A DNA stretch of 64,000 bases from Maridesulfovibrio sp. Its GTDB lineage: Bacteria > Desulfobacterota > Desulfovibrionia > Desulfovibrionales > Desulfovibrionaceae. Each line of letters opens with the position of its first letter. Position 1 is the first letter of the stretch. Shown here one piece after another: positions 57,074 to 64,000 of the stretch. The notes below the pieces were generated by a model. That model saw nothing but the letters and a program-made list of their open reading frames with translations. It did not search any database and was not told the origin of the DNA. Both the position numbers and the translations under genes were made by a program. The stretch is taken from positions 1,007,501 through 1,071,500 of the forward strand of contig NZ_OY763931.1 of NCBI RefSeq assembly GCF_963667685.1, written 5' to 3'.

Positions 57074-58237
57074 ATGACCTGCAAAAATTCCTCCCTGTTA
57101 CAGCTTTTGCCAAACGCACTTTCCCGCATACTGATTACCATCGTAGTATGCACAATGGTCAGCGCTTGTAAAGACGACCCAAAAACCACCGGCGGCTACC
57201 CGCCTGCTCCGGTCATTACTGCAAAGGCAGAATTAAAGAACACTCCGTACTATCTGACCGCCATAGGCACGGTAAAAGCTGTAGACTCGATTACTGTTCG
57301 CTCAAGAGTTACCGGATACCTCAGCAAAATATTTATCAAAAACGGGCAGACCGTAACCGAGGGACAGCAGCTTTTTACCATGGACCCTTCGCCGTATGAA
57401 GCTTCCATCGGCCAGCTTAAAGCCGAACTGGCTTCTGACATCACCAAGTTCGAACAGGCAAAGAAAGACTACAACCGCTACCGCGACCTTGTCCGCCGCA
57501 AGGTTGTAAGCGAAGAAGACTTCGAAGAAAAACGGCTGGACATGAAAACCGCAAGTGATGCAATTGCTGTGACGCAAGCCAAGCTGACTGATGCAAATAA
57601 CGACCTTCATTATTGTTTTATACGCTCACCCATCGACGGCCTTGCCGGTTACGTATATCCTACCGAAGGAAATCTCATCGAAGAAAACAAAGACGAACTG
57701 GTTGTCATCAACAAGATTTCTCCTATCGCTGTAAATTTTTACCTGCCACAAAAATATCTTGCCGAAGTCCAGAAATACTCAGCAAACAGCACCCTTGAAG
57801 TACTTGCTATATCCGAAGGCCGTGAGGAACCGGAAGTTGGCCACCTGACTTTCATTGATAACAATGTCGATACAAAAACCGGAACAATCTGGATGCAGGG
57901 CCTGTTCGATAATACCGACAGAAAACTATGGCCCGGAAATTACGTAAGTATACGGCTTAAGCTTTACGATGAGAATGTAATACGAATTCCGATGGAGGCC
58001 ACATGCACCGGACCTAACGGTAAATTTGTATGGATTGCAAACAGCAACAATACTGTGGATATGCGGCCCATTACTGTTGACCGCAGATCAGGAAAACTGG
58101 ATATTGTCAGCAGCGGTCTTAAGGAAAATGAAACCATCATTTCTAACGGCCAGCTCAGATTATACCCCGGGGCTGCCATCAAAATTAAAAAAAGCAACGA
58201 CACCTCAGTAACCAGTCAAACCAACAACGGTGAATAG
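57074..58237 (+). CDS. RND efflux pump, periplasmic adaptor (lipoprotein)
   Basis: A 387-residue adaptor of the AcrA/MdtA type with lipobox VSACKDD (Cys about 32), an HlyD-like biotinyl-lipoyl fold (SRVTGYLSKIFIKNGQTVTEGQ), an alpha-hairpin (about 105-165) and a beta-barrel half (HLTFIDNNVDTKTGTI). It couples the inner-membrane pump to an outer-membrane channel. GGAG site upstream. Followed 2 bp later by the RND pump gene. There is no TetR or other regulator in the upstream 230 bp. Confidence 0.94.
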   Translation: MTCKNSSLLQLLPNALSRILITIVVCTMVSACKDDPKTTGGYPPAPVITAKAELKNTPYYLTAIGTVKAVDSITVRSRVTGYLSKIFIKNGQTVTEGQQLFTMDPSPYEASIGQLKAELASDITKFEQAKKDYNRYRDLVRRKVVSEEDFEEKRLDMKTASDAIAVTQAKLTDANNDLHYCFIRSPIDGLAGYVYPTEGNLIEENKDELVVINKISPIAVNFYLPQKYLAEVQKYSANSTLEVLAISEGREEPEVGHLTFIDNNVDTKTGTIWMQGLFDNTDRKLWPGNYVSIRLKLYDENVIRIPMEATCTGPNGKFVWIANSNNTVDMRPITVDRRSGKLDIVSSGLKENETIISNGQLRLYPGAAIKIKKSNDTSVTSQTNNGE

Positions 58238-58239
58238 TT

Positions 58240-61200
58240 ATGAATATTACTGAACTATTCATCAAACGTCCTGTCATGACCGCACTGATTGTGATTGGTA
58301 TGGTCTTTTTCGGAATCGTCGGCTACCTGAGGCTTCCGGTCAGTTATCTTCCGGCAGTTGAATTCCCGACCTTGCAGGTAACTGCAACACTGCCGGGCGC
58401 CAGTCCCTCTACCATGGCGTCTTCCGTGGCAACACCACTGGAAAAAGAATTCACGTCCACTCCCGGTTTACGATCCATGAGTTCGGTAAACTCGCAGGGG
58501 CAAACTCTGATTACTCTTCAATTCGACCTTGACCGGGACATTGACGGAGCTGCTTCCGATACTCAGGCTGCCATATCCAGAGCCAGCGGGGACCTGCCCT
58601 CAGACCTTCCTCAACAGCCGTACTATGAAAAGGTAAACCCAGCGGATGACCCGGTTCTTTATGTGGCGATCTGGTCCGACTCCCTTCCATTATACAAAGT
58701 TAACCAGTACACGACGACATTCCTCACCGATTCCATATCCATGGTTAATGGTGTTTCGAAAGTCCAGGTCTACGGCGAATCCAAACTTGCGGTACGTGTG
58801 CGGGTCAATCCCGAGAAACTTGCTGCACGCGGGATGAATATCGATAACATACGCCAGGCAATTTCATCCCAGAACGTTAAAGAGCCTGTTGGAACACTGA
58901 ATAACAAACATCAATCTGTAACCATAGAATCAACAGGACAGCTCGAGAGCGCCGACGAATTCATGCCCATGATCTTCGAGTCTGACGACGGAAGGACCGT
59001 GCGCCTTTCCGAAATTGGCGAAGTCATCAACTCAGTCCAGTCAGATAAATCAGGATCATGGATTGACGGTAAACGCGGTATTGTTATCGCTATCCAGAAG
59101 CAACCCGGCTCCAACACCATCGCAGTCTGCAAGAAAATTCAGGAAATGCTGCCCACCATCAGGGACCAGATTCCAGCAGGCATCCAGATGAAGGTATTAT
59201 ACGACCGCTCTATCCCTATTGAAGATGCTGTTAATGATGTTCAGGAGACCCTCATTCTGGCAATCATTTTTGTAATCTGCGTTATTTTCTTTTTCCTGAA
59301 AAACTTCTCAGCGACCATCATAGCCTCGGTTGCGGTCCCGGTTTCCATTATATTCACCTTTGCCATTATGTATGTGCTGGACTATTCTCTGGATACCCTC
59401 TCACTGCTTGCTCTGACCCTCTCAGTTGGGTTTGTGGTCGATGACGCGGTAGTTATGATCGAGAATATTGTCCGTCATCTGGAGATGGGCAAAAAACCAT
59501 ATCAGGCGGCTCTGGATGGAGCAAAACAAATTACCTTTACAATCATCTCAATGACCCTGTCGCTGGCGGTTGTATTTATTCCGCTGATGTATATGTCCGG
59601 GATTATCGGTCGAATCCTGCATGAATTCGCCATGACAATTACCGTGGCGATCCTCGCTTCAGGCGTAGTCTCGCTGACCATGACTCCCATGCTGGCCAGC
59701 CGCATACTTAAACCGGGGAGTAAGCTTTCGGAATCTGACCCGGTCTTTGATTTCCTGCTGCGTATGTATGACCGTTCCCTGCATTTCGTCATGCGCCACC
59801 GGCCTTGGACCATGACCGGAGCAGGTTTGATCCTGCTGGCGACAATTCATTTCTTCATGGTTATCCCCAAAGGCTTCCTGCCTACTGACGATATGAGCTA
59901 TTGTCAGGGATTTGCACAGGCAAAGCAGGGCATTTCCTATAATGCCATGAAGGATCATGTAAAAAAACTTGAGCCGCTGCTCATGAACGACCCCAATATT
60001 CGCAGCGTGATTACTGTCGCAGGAGCACCGATCCAGAATCAGGGTTATGTATTTCCCATGCTGGTTCCTCCCGGAGACCGGGATTTAACAGCGGATGAAG
60101 TTGCCCGTAACCTGATGTACAGGCTGAACAACGAGCCCGGAATTATGGTCTGGATTCAAAATCCGCCAATGATCAGACTCTCTGCCAAATCCACCAAAAA
60201 CCTGTACCAATATACAGTGCAGGCCCCGGATCAGCAGGAGCTTTTCTCCCTTGCGCCGAAATTTGAAATGCAGTTGCGCCAGATTCCTTTCCTGACAGGA
60301 CTGACCTCAGACCTGCTGGACCAGAATCCGGAACTGTGGGTGAAAATTGACCGCGACAAGGCTTCATACTACGGGGTCAGCGCCCATGACATCGAGAACA
60401 CCCTCAACTCTGCCTATTCGGAAAGAAAAGTCTCGACCATTTACGGCGATACGGACCAGTACTGGGTTATCCTGCAAGTTTTACCCCACAATCAGCGGGA
60501 CCCTCGCGATCTCATGAAACTGCACGTAGCCAATAAAAACGGAGACCTGATCAGGCTGGATTCAATTGCCTCCTTTGATGAACGCCCCGGCCCCATGCAG
60601 GTAAACCATACCGGCATGCTTCCATCAGTAACATATTCATTCAATATTGCTCCCGGATATTCATTAAGTGATGCTACATCAGCAATCAACGAACTGGCAC
60701 TGGATAACCTTCCGGATACAGTAGTCTCAAACTTCGAAGGGACAGCCGACGAATTCCAGAAATCAATGTCCAGCGTATACTTCCTGCTGGCTATTGCAGT
60801 CTTTGTCATTTTCATAATCCTTGGAATTCTTTACGAAAGCTACATCCATCCCATAACCATTATCTCCGGGCTGCCTTCGGCCGCAATCGGCGGTTTACTG
60901 ACCTTGACCCTGTTCGGCAAGGACCTAGACCTCTTCGGTATCGTTGGTGTCATTATGCTCATCGGTATCGTCAAGAAGAACGCGATTATGGTTGTCGATT
61001 TTGCTCTTGAAGCAGAAGAAAAGGACAACCTTTCCCCTGCTGATGCAGCTATGAAGGGTTCGCTTGAAAGGTTCCGGCCGATCATGATGACCACTATCGC
61101 GGCTATTGCCGGAGCCATGCCTATCGCTCTTGGATTAGGTGCAGGGGCACAGGCCCGTCAGCCAATGGGATTAGCCATTGTGGGCGGTCTGATTCTCTCA

Positions 61201-61323
61201 CAGGTAGTTACCCTTTATTTGACACCTGTATTCTATACCTACATGGATTCGTACCAGAAATGGATCTATGAACGAGGTCGGGCCAAGCGCGAACTTCTAG
61301 GTATTCCGCACAAACATGACTAA
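58240..61323 (+). CDS. RND inner-membrane pump (AcrB/MexB-type, hydrophobe-amphiphile efflux)
   Basis: A 1027-residue pump. N-terminus ELFIKRPVMTALIVIG and the repeated halves with 12 predicted membrane segments, plus the proton-relay region VGFVVDDAVVMIENIVRH (conserved Asp pair in the fourth segment), identify an HAE-RND pump. The LPYGGSP-type loop is replaced by other residues, and no outer-membrane channel gene follows, so it must use a TolC-like partner elsewhere. The stop codon is inside the long palindrome at 61320-61371. Confidence 0.95.
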   Translation: MNITELFIKRPVMTALIVIGMVFFGIVGYLRLPVSYLPAVEFPTLQVTATLPGASPSTMASSVATPLEKEFTSTPGLRSMSSVNSQGQTLITLQFDLDRDIDGAASDTQAAISRASGDLPSDLPQQPYYEKVNPADDPVLYVAIWSDSLPLYKVNQYTTTFLTDSISMVNGVSKVQVYGESKLAVRVRVNPEKLAARGMNIDNIRQAISSQNVKEPVGTLNNKHQSVTIESTGQLESADEFMPMIFESDDGRTVRLSEIGEVINSVQSDKSGSWIDGKRGIVIAIQKQPGSNTIAVCKKIQEMLPTIRDQIPAGIQMKVLYDRSIPIEDAVNDVQETLILAIIFVICVIFFFLKNFSATIIASVAVPVSIIFTFAIMYVLDYSLDTLSLLALTLSVGFVVDDAVVMIENIVRHLEMGKKPYQAALDGAKQITFTIISMTLSLAVVFIPLMYMSGIIGRILHEFAMTITVAILASGVVSLTMTPMLASRILKPGSKLSESDPVFDFLLRMYDRSLHFVMRHRPWTMTGAGLILLATIHFFMVIPKGFLPTDDMSYCQGFAQAKQGISYNAMKDHVKKLEPLLMNDPNIRSVITVAGAPIQNQGYVFPMLVPPGDRDLTADEVARNLMYRLNNEPGIMVWIQNPPMIRLSAKSTKNLYQYTVQAPDQQELFSLAPKFEMQLRQIPFLTGLTSDLLDQNPELWVKIDRDKASYYGVSAHDIENTLNSAYSERKVSTIYGDTDQYWVILQVLPHNQRDPRDLMKLHVANKNGDLIRLDSIASFDERPGPMQVNHTGMLPSVTYSFNIAPGYSLSDATSAINELALDNLPDTVVSNFEGTADEFQKSMSSVYFLLAIAVFVIFIILGILYESYIHPITIISGLPSAAIGGLLTLTLFGKDLDLFGIVGVIMLIGIVKKNAIMVVDFALEAEEKDNLSPADAAMKGSLERFRPIMMTTIAAIAGAMPIALGLGAGAQARQPMGLAIVGGLILSQVVTLYLTPVFYTYMDSYQKWIYERGRAKRELLGIPHKHD

Positions 61324-61371
61324 AAGCAAAATCCCGGTCCTGAATATTCAGGACCGGGATTTTGCTTTTAG
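61320..61371. terminator. 52-bp perfect palindrome, bidirectional terminator
   Basis: Two 26-bp perfectly complementary arms with no loop (CTAAAAGCAAAATCCCGGTC... and its complement), spanning the RND stop codon. It has A-rich and T-rich ends, so it can terminate both the RND operon and the convergent STAS gene. Confidence 0.85.
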
Positions 61372-61383
61372 TATTGACCATGA

Positions 61384-61860
61384 TTACCAGTTCATCATCT
61401 GTGCAGCTTTCTTCATGTCCGGTGCAAAATGAAGATAGCGGTCCATGTACAGCATCTCCATATTATTCATTATCCTTTCCGGGACATTTGAAAAAACAAC
61501 CATCCCCCCGCTCTTGTCAGCCTTCTTATGGGTATTGATAAGTACCCCGAGACCGACACTGTCAATTAAAGAAACGTCTCTAAGGTTTATAATTATCCTG
61601 CACTCGTCCTCACAGGCCGCATCATAAAGCTTATCTTTGAAAAGATTGGCAGTAACATTGCTTACGCGTCCCTTGATTGCAAAAATGTTGTACTCACCTT
61701 TCTGCCGTTTAATAAAATCAAACTTTGCGTCAAAAAACTGATTAACAACAACATCAATACTGCGGGAAGCGTCAGAATTTTGTCCCTCAAACATTTCCTT
61801 AAACTTCCGCGCATTGGGCCCTAATCCAATACGTTCAATTTCATCTTTCATGTTAGTCAT
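61384..61860 (-). CDS. STAS-domain protein 1 (anti-sigma factor antagonist-like)
   Basis: A 158-residue protein with a STAS fold: GRVSNVTANLFKDKLYD, IIINLRDVSLIDSVGLGVLI and SGGMVVFSNVPERI. The segment DSVGLG holds the serine that is phosphorylated in SpoIIAA-type antagonists (DSxGLG). An N-terminal extension of about 50 residues is unusual for the family. A second STAS gene follows on the same strand at 61973. Confidence 0.85.
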   Translation of the reverse strand: MTNMKDEIERIGLGPNARKFKEMFEGQNSDASRSIDVVVNQFFDAKFDFIKRQKGEYNIFAIKGRVSNVTANLFKDKLYDAACEDECRIIINLRDVSLIDSVGLGVLINTHKKADKSGGMVVFSNVPERIMNNMEMLYMDRYLHFAPDMKKAAQMMNW

Positions 61861-61972
61861 AAGACGAACAATGCATTATGAGTGCCAACAATTATGGCAA
61901 ATAATTATAAATTTCCAGAAGTACGTATTTGATTAAAAATAAAACATTCGAAGACAATCTGAACAGGGTGAA

Positions 61973-62338
61973 CTAACCTAACATTTCTAACGCAGATCGA
62001 AAGTCAGGACAAAAATTAAGAAATTTATCCATACTCAACATCTTCATATTCTTGTCTATCATTTCGCTAAAATCGCTGAACACAATCATGCCGCCGTATT
62101 TATCACAATATTTATGGGCGTGTACCATAACCCCCAGTCCGGAACTATCAATTAAGTCCACATCCTTCATACACATGACTATCCGGCACCCCTCTTCGCA
62201 GCAGTGCTCGTATAAACGTTCCCTAATAAGTGGCATTGTCGAATGATTGAAATGACCTTTCGGACAGAGAACGAGGCAGTCTTCCCGTTCCTCTTCAATA
62301 AAATCAAAATCGGGAAATGAAAATTCTGATTGATTCAT
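61973..62338 (-). CDS. STAS-domain protein 2
   Basis: A 121-residue STAS protein with DSSGLGVMVHAH (potential phosphorylated serine) and GGMIVFSDFSE. It shares much of the pattern of the 61384 protein (CRIxxxxKDVxLIDSxGLGV, KSGGM/KYGGM, MKMLSMDKFL versus MEMLYMDRYL), suggesting a duplication. Stop is 54 bp after the PEP-binding gene stop-strand context. Partners may include the protein at 62391. Confidence 0.85.
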   Translation of the reverse strand: MNQSEFSFPDFDFIEEEREDCLVLCPKGHFNHSTMPLIRERLYEHCCEEGCRIVMCMKDVDLIDSSGLGVMVHAHKYCDKYGGMIVFSDFSEMIDKNMKMLSMDKFLNFCPDFRSALEMLG

Positions 62339-62390
62339 GAAAACTCCCCAAATAGAGATCTGATCGGATTATTATGCCTAATACGAGGAT

Positions 62391-64000
62391 TTAATCCGAC
62401 ACACATTCACGCAGCAGGCAATAATCAGCACTACCCTTGGCAGGCAGCACAACACCCTGCGAACTCTTTCCGTCCACCTTCAATATCACAGGGGCCGGTA
62501 ATCGCAAATGACTTATATAGTCACCTTTCTCAATGATATGCTGGTCTGCAAACCACTCCCAGTCAATTCGATTCCCTGGTTTATCCAGTACCATCAGATA
62601 GTTAATGCCCAGCGTAGTAATATTATGGAAAAAGTGAGATCCTTGCGAAGGCTCAACTTTGAGAGATTCGTTTGAGGTTTCAATAATAGCGGAGACATTT
62701 GAAATATCGGGCCATTCAACCGGAATCCCCAGCCAATGGTCAGCCGAACCCCATCGGCCCGGTCCGGCCAAAAGATATTTACGCTTCTGTTTGACCAACT
62801 GTCCGTTAATGCGGGAAATCTCCAATGCTATCTGTCTGGTTTTAGAAACATCAAAGCATTCCGGCCTTACAATCAGGATATCTACTATATCATCCTTCTC
62901 CGCATTACCAAGGGCATGGGTGGATACGCAGACTGCTTCCTTTAGTTCCTGCTCCGAAATTTCGATACGGTTCAAGTCAGCCCTTGCGCTCATCGGGCGT
63001 AACTGTAGCAGGTTGAATTCGGGCTTGCGGCCATCTTCATAGAGATTAATACAAAATTCCATCTCAACCGGACCGCCCATCCCTTTTTCCGCCAGCTTGA
63101 GCACGTCGGTCAAAACACCCGGCAGCGGTATAAGCTTATGTTTAAGGACCGGAGCAAAAAGAACCACCTTCGGGCCTGGTATAGCTGCGGTGTCCCTGAT
63201 CCTACCCTCTTCCGCCAAATAGGTTGATGCCAGCCGGCGAACAGGAAGTGTGTCCTCAAAGTCTGCTATATCCAGCTTTTCAAGGTTGGCATTACCGTGA
63301 ATATCATAAAGCTCTCCGTTCCCCATACGCAGGGCATAAAATGATGTCTGCGCGTTTTTCAAAGAATCCTGCAAAGTCGGGCATTGGGGAAGTATCTTTG
63401 GATACTTGGGGGAAAAGCGGATGCACTGCTCACCATCGACTACGGATTTACCTATTCCCAAGGCAATAGTTGCCACACCATGCTCAGGTTTCATCTTACC
63501 GAACGGATAATAGTTGTACGACTGCCCTACACCGGCGATCGCCGGGAAATAATAATCACCATACTGCTGACCGGCCACTTCCTGAATAATAACCGCCATT
63601 TTTTCTTCGTCAGTACGCTGGTTTACACGCTGGGAAAAAGATTTCGGAGCCTTATAATATGTAGAAGCCCAGACCAGTTTAATAGCTGAAACCAATTGCT
63701 TCAGCCGCTGTTCAATATCAGCATGGTCATTTGGGATCATATAAGTCTGATAAAGTCCTGCATAAGCTTGATACTGTGCATCCTCCAGCAAACTGGAAGA
63801 CCGGATCGAGAGCGGATATTTAACTTCCTGCAAATAAGCCCAGAGCTGTGCTTCTATCCAGCCGGGAAAAAAAGCTTCACTGAAAATTTCCGTAACCTGT
63901 TCATCTTCAAGATCAGTCGTCGCAAGATGTGACAGGTCGTTCATTTCCATGAAGTCGTCAAAACCTGAAGTGCCGATAGTCAGGGTGCGCGGTGCGGTGA
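62391..64000 (-). CDS. PEP/pyruvate-binding-domain protein, partial at the right edge
   Basis: The frame remains open from 62391 to the window end, so the N-terminus is missing. The visible 536 or so residues begin TAPRTLTIGTSGFDDF and match the PPDK/PEP-synthase N-terminal ATP-grasp half: VRYPLSIRSSSLLEDAQYQ (conserved Arg/Ser motif), VGQSYNYYPFGKMKPEHGVA, and EFNLLQLRPMSAR. There is no phosphohistidine or PEP-utilising C-terminal domain. In related genomes such proteins carry an N-terminal receiver domain, which would lie beyond 64000. Whether the missing part includes a receiver domain cannot be seen. It lies beside the two STAS genes. Confidence 0.8.
   Translation of the reverse strand, partial: TAPRTLTIGTSGFDDFMEMNDLSHLATTDLEDEQVTEIFSEAFFPGWIEAQLWAYLQEVKYPLSIRSSSLLEDAQYQAYAGLYQTYMIPNDHADIEQRLKQLVSAIKLVWASTYYKAPKSFSQRVNQRTDEEKMAVIIQEVAGQQYGDYYFPAIAGVGQSYNYYPFGKMKPEHGVATIALGIGKSVVDGEQCIRFSPKYPKILPQCPTLQDSLKNAQTSFYALRMGNGELYDIHGNANLEKLDIADFEDTLPVRRLASTYLAEEGRIRDTAAIPGPKVVLFAPVLKHKLIPLPGVLTDVLKLAEKGMGGPVEMEFCINLYEDGRKPEFNLLQLRPMSARADLNRIEISEQELKEAVCVSTHALGNAEKDDIVDILIVRPECFDVSKTRQIALEISRINGQLVKQKRKYLLAGPGRWGSADHWLGIPVEWPDISNVSAIIETSNESLKVEPSQGSHFFHNITTLGINYLMVLDKPGNRIDWEWFADQHIIEKGDYISHLRLPAPVILKVDGKSSQGVVLPAKGSADYCLLRECVSD

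Overview
The window looks like chromosomal DNA of a marine Desulfovibrio-type sulfate reducer (Desulfovibrionales; Maridesulfovibrio-like). This is inferred from moderate GC, a dense clade-typical gene order (pyrG-kdsA-kdsC-lptC-lptA-lptB next to rpoN-hpf-ptsN-rapZ-PTS), a four-subunit 2-oxoacid:ferredoxin oxidoreductase, a ferredoxin-thioredoxin reductase catalytic subunit and abundant PAS/GGDEF/MCP signalling. No 16S gene is inside the window, so this cannot be settled here.

Region 1 (1-550) has no convincing protein gene. It holds a hairpin repeat element at the edge and three evenly spaced promoter-like modules pointing left (about 104 bp period), possibly the upstream part of an rRNA or other strongly expressed operon outside the window. 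Region 2 (554-2924) carries panD, a surface protein with a PEP-CTERM-like tail, a MoaD/ThiS-like carrier and ppaC. Region 3 (3002-14377, minus strand) is the core: pyrG, KDO synthesis (kdsA, kdsC) and LPS export (lptC, an SH3-LptA fusion, lptB), then a terminator, then rpoN, hpf, ptsN, rapZ and mannose-type PTS EIIA, EIIB and EIIC. The EIIC gene is out of frame at a run of nine Ts.

Region 4 (14666-24245): a PurQ-like amidotransferase, tadA, a TPR-like repeat protein, a phosphatidylserine decarboxylase-like protein, tRNA-Ser(CGA), a second PEP-CTERM-like protein, an XPB-like helicase, a YqhD-type alcohol dehydrogenase and a CoA-disulfide reductase/rhodanese fusion with an FNR-type box upstream. 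Region 5 (24585-32564): PAS-Cys protein, ferredoxin-thioredoxin reductase catalytic subunit, HAD phosphatase, AraC regulator, bacterial PH protein, UbiD-family decarboxylase, an unrecognised protein with a nuclease-like C-terminus and an EF-hand protein.

Region 6 (32712-43326): a polar amino-acid ABC transporter, type III glutamine synthetase with a plausible sigma-54 promoter (rpoN is in the same window), a small exported protein, an MCP, a small lipoprotein, a CgeB-like glycosyltransferase and a chloramphenicol acetyltransferase-like protein. Region 7 (43395-54360): korDABC, a large PAS-GGDEF-EAL protein, deoC-cbiC and a second polar amino-acid ABC transporter. Region 8 (55040-64000): a DAK2-DegV fusion (fatty acid kinase type), a two-gene RND pump, two STAS proteins and a PEP/pyruvate-binding-domain protein that runs off the right edge.

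Most of the window is housekeeping. The points most worth a second look are the leftward triple promoter array, the homopolymer frameshift in PTS EIIC, the SH3-LptA fusion, the nuclease-like orphan at 30441-31715, the sigma-54 and FNR-type sites, a 52-bp perfect palindrome between convergent genes, and the STAS/PEP-binding cluster at the right end. I found no clear CRISPR array, IS element or prophage.
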